Positions 6,108 to 6,186 of a stretch of 6,186 nucleotides of DNA are shown here, in pieces. The position numbers were made by a program, and so were the translations under genes. The DNA lies in NCBI GenBank assembly GCA_020050965.1, contig JAGVJV010000082.1, positions 1-6,186 of the forward strand. Direction: 5' to 3'. Within the stretch, counting starts at the first letter, position 1. Each line of letters begins with the position of its first letter. Below the pieces are notes generated by a model. That model did no database searches. It saw only the letters and a program-made list of their open reading frames with translations, and was not told the origin of the DNA. Origin of the DNA: Parachlamydiales bacterium (lineage in GTDB: Bacteria; Chlamydiota; Chlamydiia; Chlamydiales; Rhabdochlamydiaceae).

Positions 6108-6175
6108 TACTATTGCCTAAACAGCAAAAATCTGTTATAATATTTATCGAAAACTAACTTTTTTGGAGAATTATG
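6108..6175 (+). repeat. Promoter/leader module, copy 2 (direct repeat with 4911-4978)
   Basis: Second copy of the 68-base block, about 87% identical to copy 1 with no gaps. Differences are scattered, mostly transitions; the 17-base spacing, the TATAAT and the distance to the ATG are all kept. The 1.1 kb between the copies is the 4976 gene, so the repeat unit looks like promoter plus gene. Confidence 0.9.
6113..6141 (+). promoter_or_regulatory. Sigma-70-type promoter of the gene starting at 6173
   Basis: TTGCCT (6113-6118), a 17-base spacer, then TATAAT (6136-6141). The palindrome between the boxes is weaker than in copy 1 (AGCAA-AAAT-CTGTT), so one arm pair no longer matches and one is a G-T wobble. 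GGAG at 6165-6168 precedes the ATG by four bases. Confidence 0.78.
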
Positions 6176-6186
6176 TCGGACCTTAT
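6173..6186 (+). CDS. Start of a further gene, possible paralogue of the 4976 gene (cut by window end)
   Basis: Only four full codons are visible (MSDL). The call rests on the ATG, the GGAG ribosome binding site four bases upstream, and a promoter nearly identical to that of the 4976 gene, which begins MPSEL. Nothing can be said about function beyond likely co-regulation with its upstream neighbour. Confidence 0.6.

Noticed and set aside
1..6186. CRISPR arrays, tRNA or rRNA genes, insertion sequence transposases
   Set aside because: I saw no regularly spaced repeats, no cloverleaf with acceptor and T-loop motifs, and no transposase motif on either strand.

Overview
The window looks like the chromosome of a member of the phylum Chlamydiae, probably a Chlamydia-related 'environmental' lineage rather than the genus Chlamydia. 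The main evidence is gene order. A division/cell-wall block (ftsI/pbp3, a small FtsL-like gene, rsmH, mraZ) reads leftward. A gene pair encoding a small chlamydial-type hypothetical protein and a TPR (SycD/LcrH-like) protein reads rightward, back to back with it. From memory this matches the Chlamydia trachomatis CT270-CT274 neighbourhood (pbp3, CT271, yabC/rsmH, CT273, CT274). Species cannot be fixed from the sequence alone.

Layout. (1) Positions 1-3697, minus strand, a compact operon transcribed mraZ > rsmH > ftsL-like > ftsI. Its genes overlap by 35, 4 and 17 bases, and ftsI runs off the left edge. The rsmH gene is interrupted by a one-base frameshift in a run of nine T's; every other part of the gene is intact. 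(2) Positions 3698-4032, a 335-base divergent intergenic region. It holds a plausible mraZ promoter, two pairs of 10-base-spaced GTGG boxes resembling MraZ operators (one pair on each strand), a 170-base imperfect inverted repeat with 79-base arms, and a short perfect palindrome. (3) Positions 4033-4902, plus strand, the coiled-coil-ended hypothetical gene and the TPR gene, three bases apart and probably translationally coupled. (4) Positions 4903-6186, plus strand, a more AT-rich stretch. It has a 366-residue gene for an unrecognised membrane protein with six cysteines in its first 60 residues, then the first codons of another gene. Both have nearly the same 68-base promoter/leader block, with an identical 17-base -35/-10 spacing and a palindrome between the two boxes.

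How the parts fit. The minus-strand operon serves septal peptidoglycan synthesis and its regulation: MraZ as regulator, RsmH as 16S rRNA methyltransferase, the FtsL-like protein as divisome scaffold, and FtsI/PBP3 as transpeptidase. Chlamydiae are known to divide without FtsZ, so these are among the few classical dcw genes they keep. The plus-strand pair may be a type III secretion chaperone with its partner. The terminal membrane-protein gene and its co-regulated neighbour look like a lineage-specific insertion or gene family. The most notable observations are the duplicated promoter module, the large intergenic foldback, the MraZ-like boxes and the homopolymer frameshift in rsmH.
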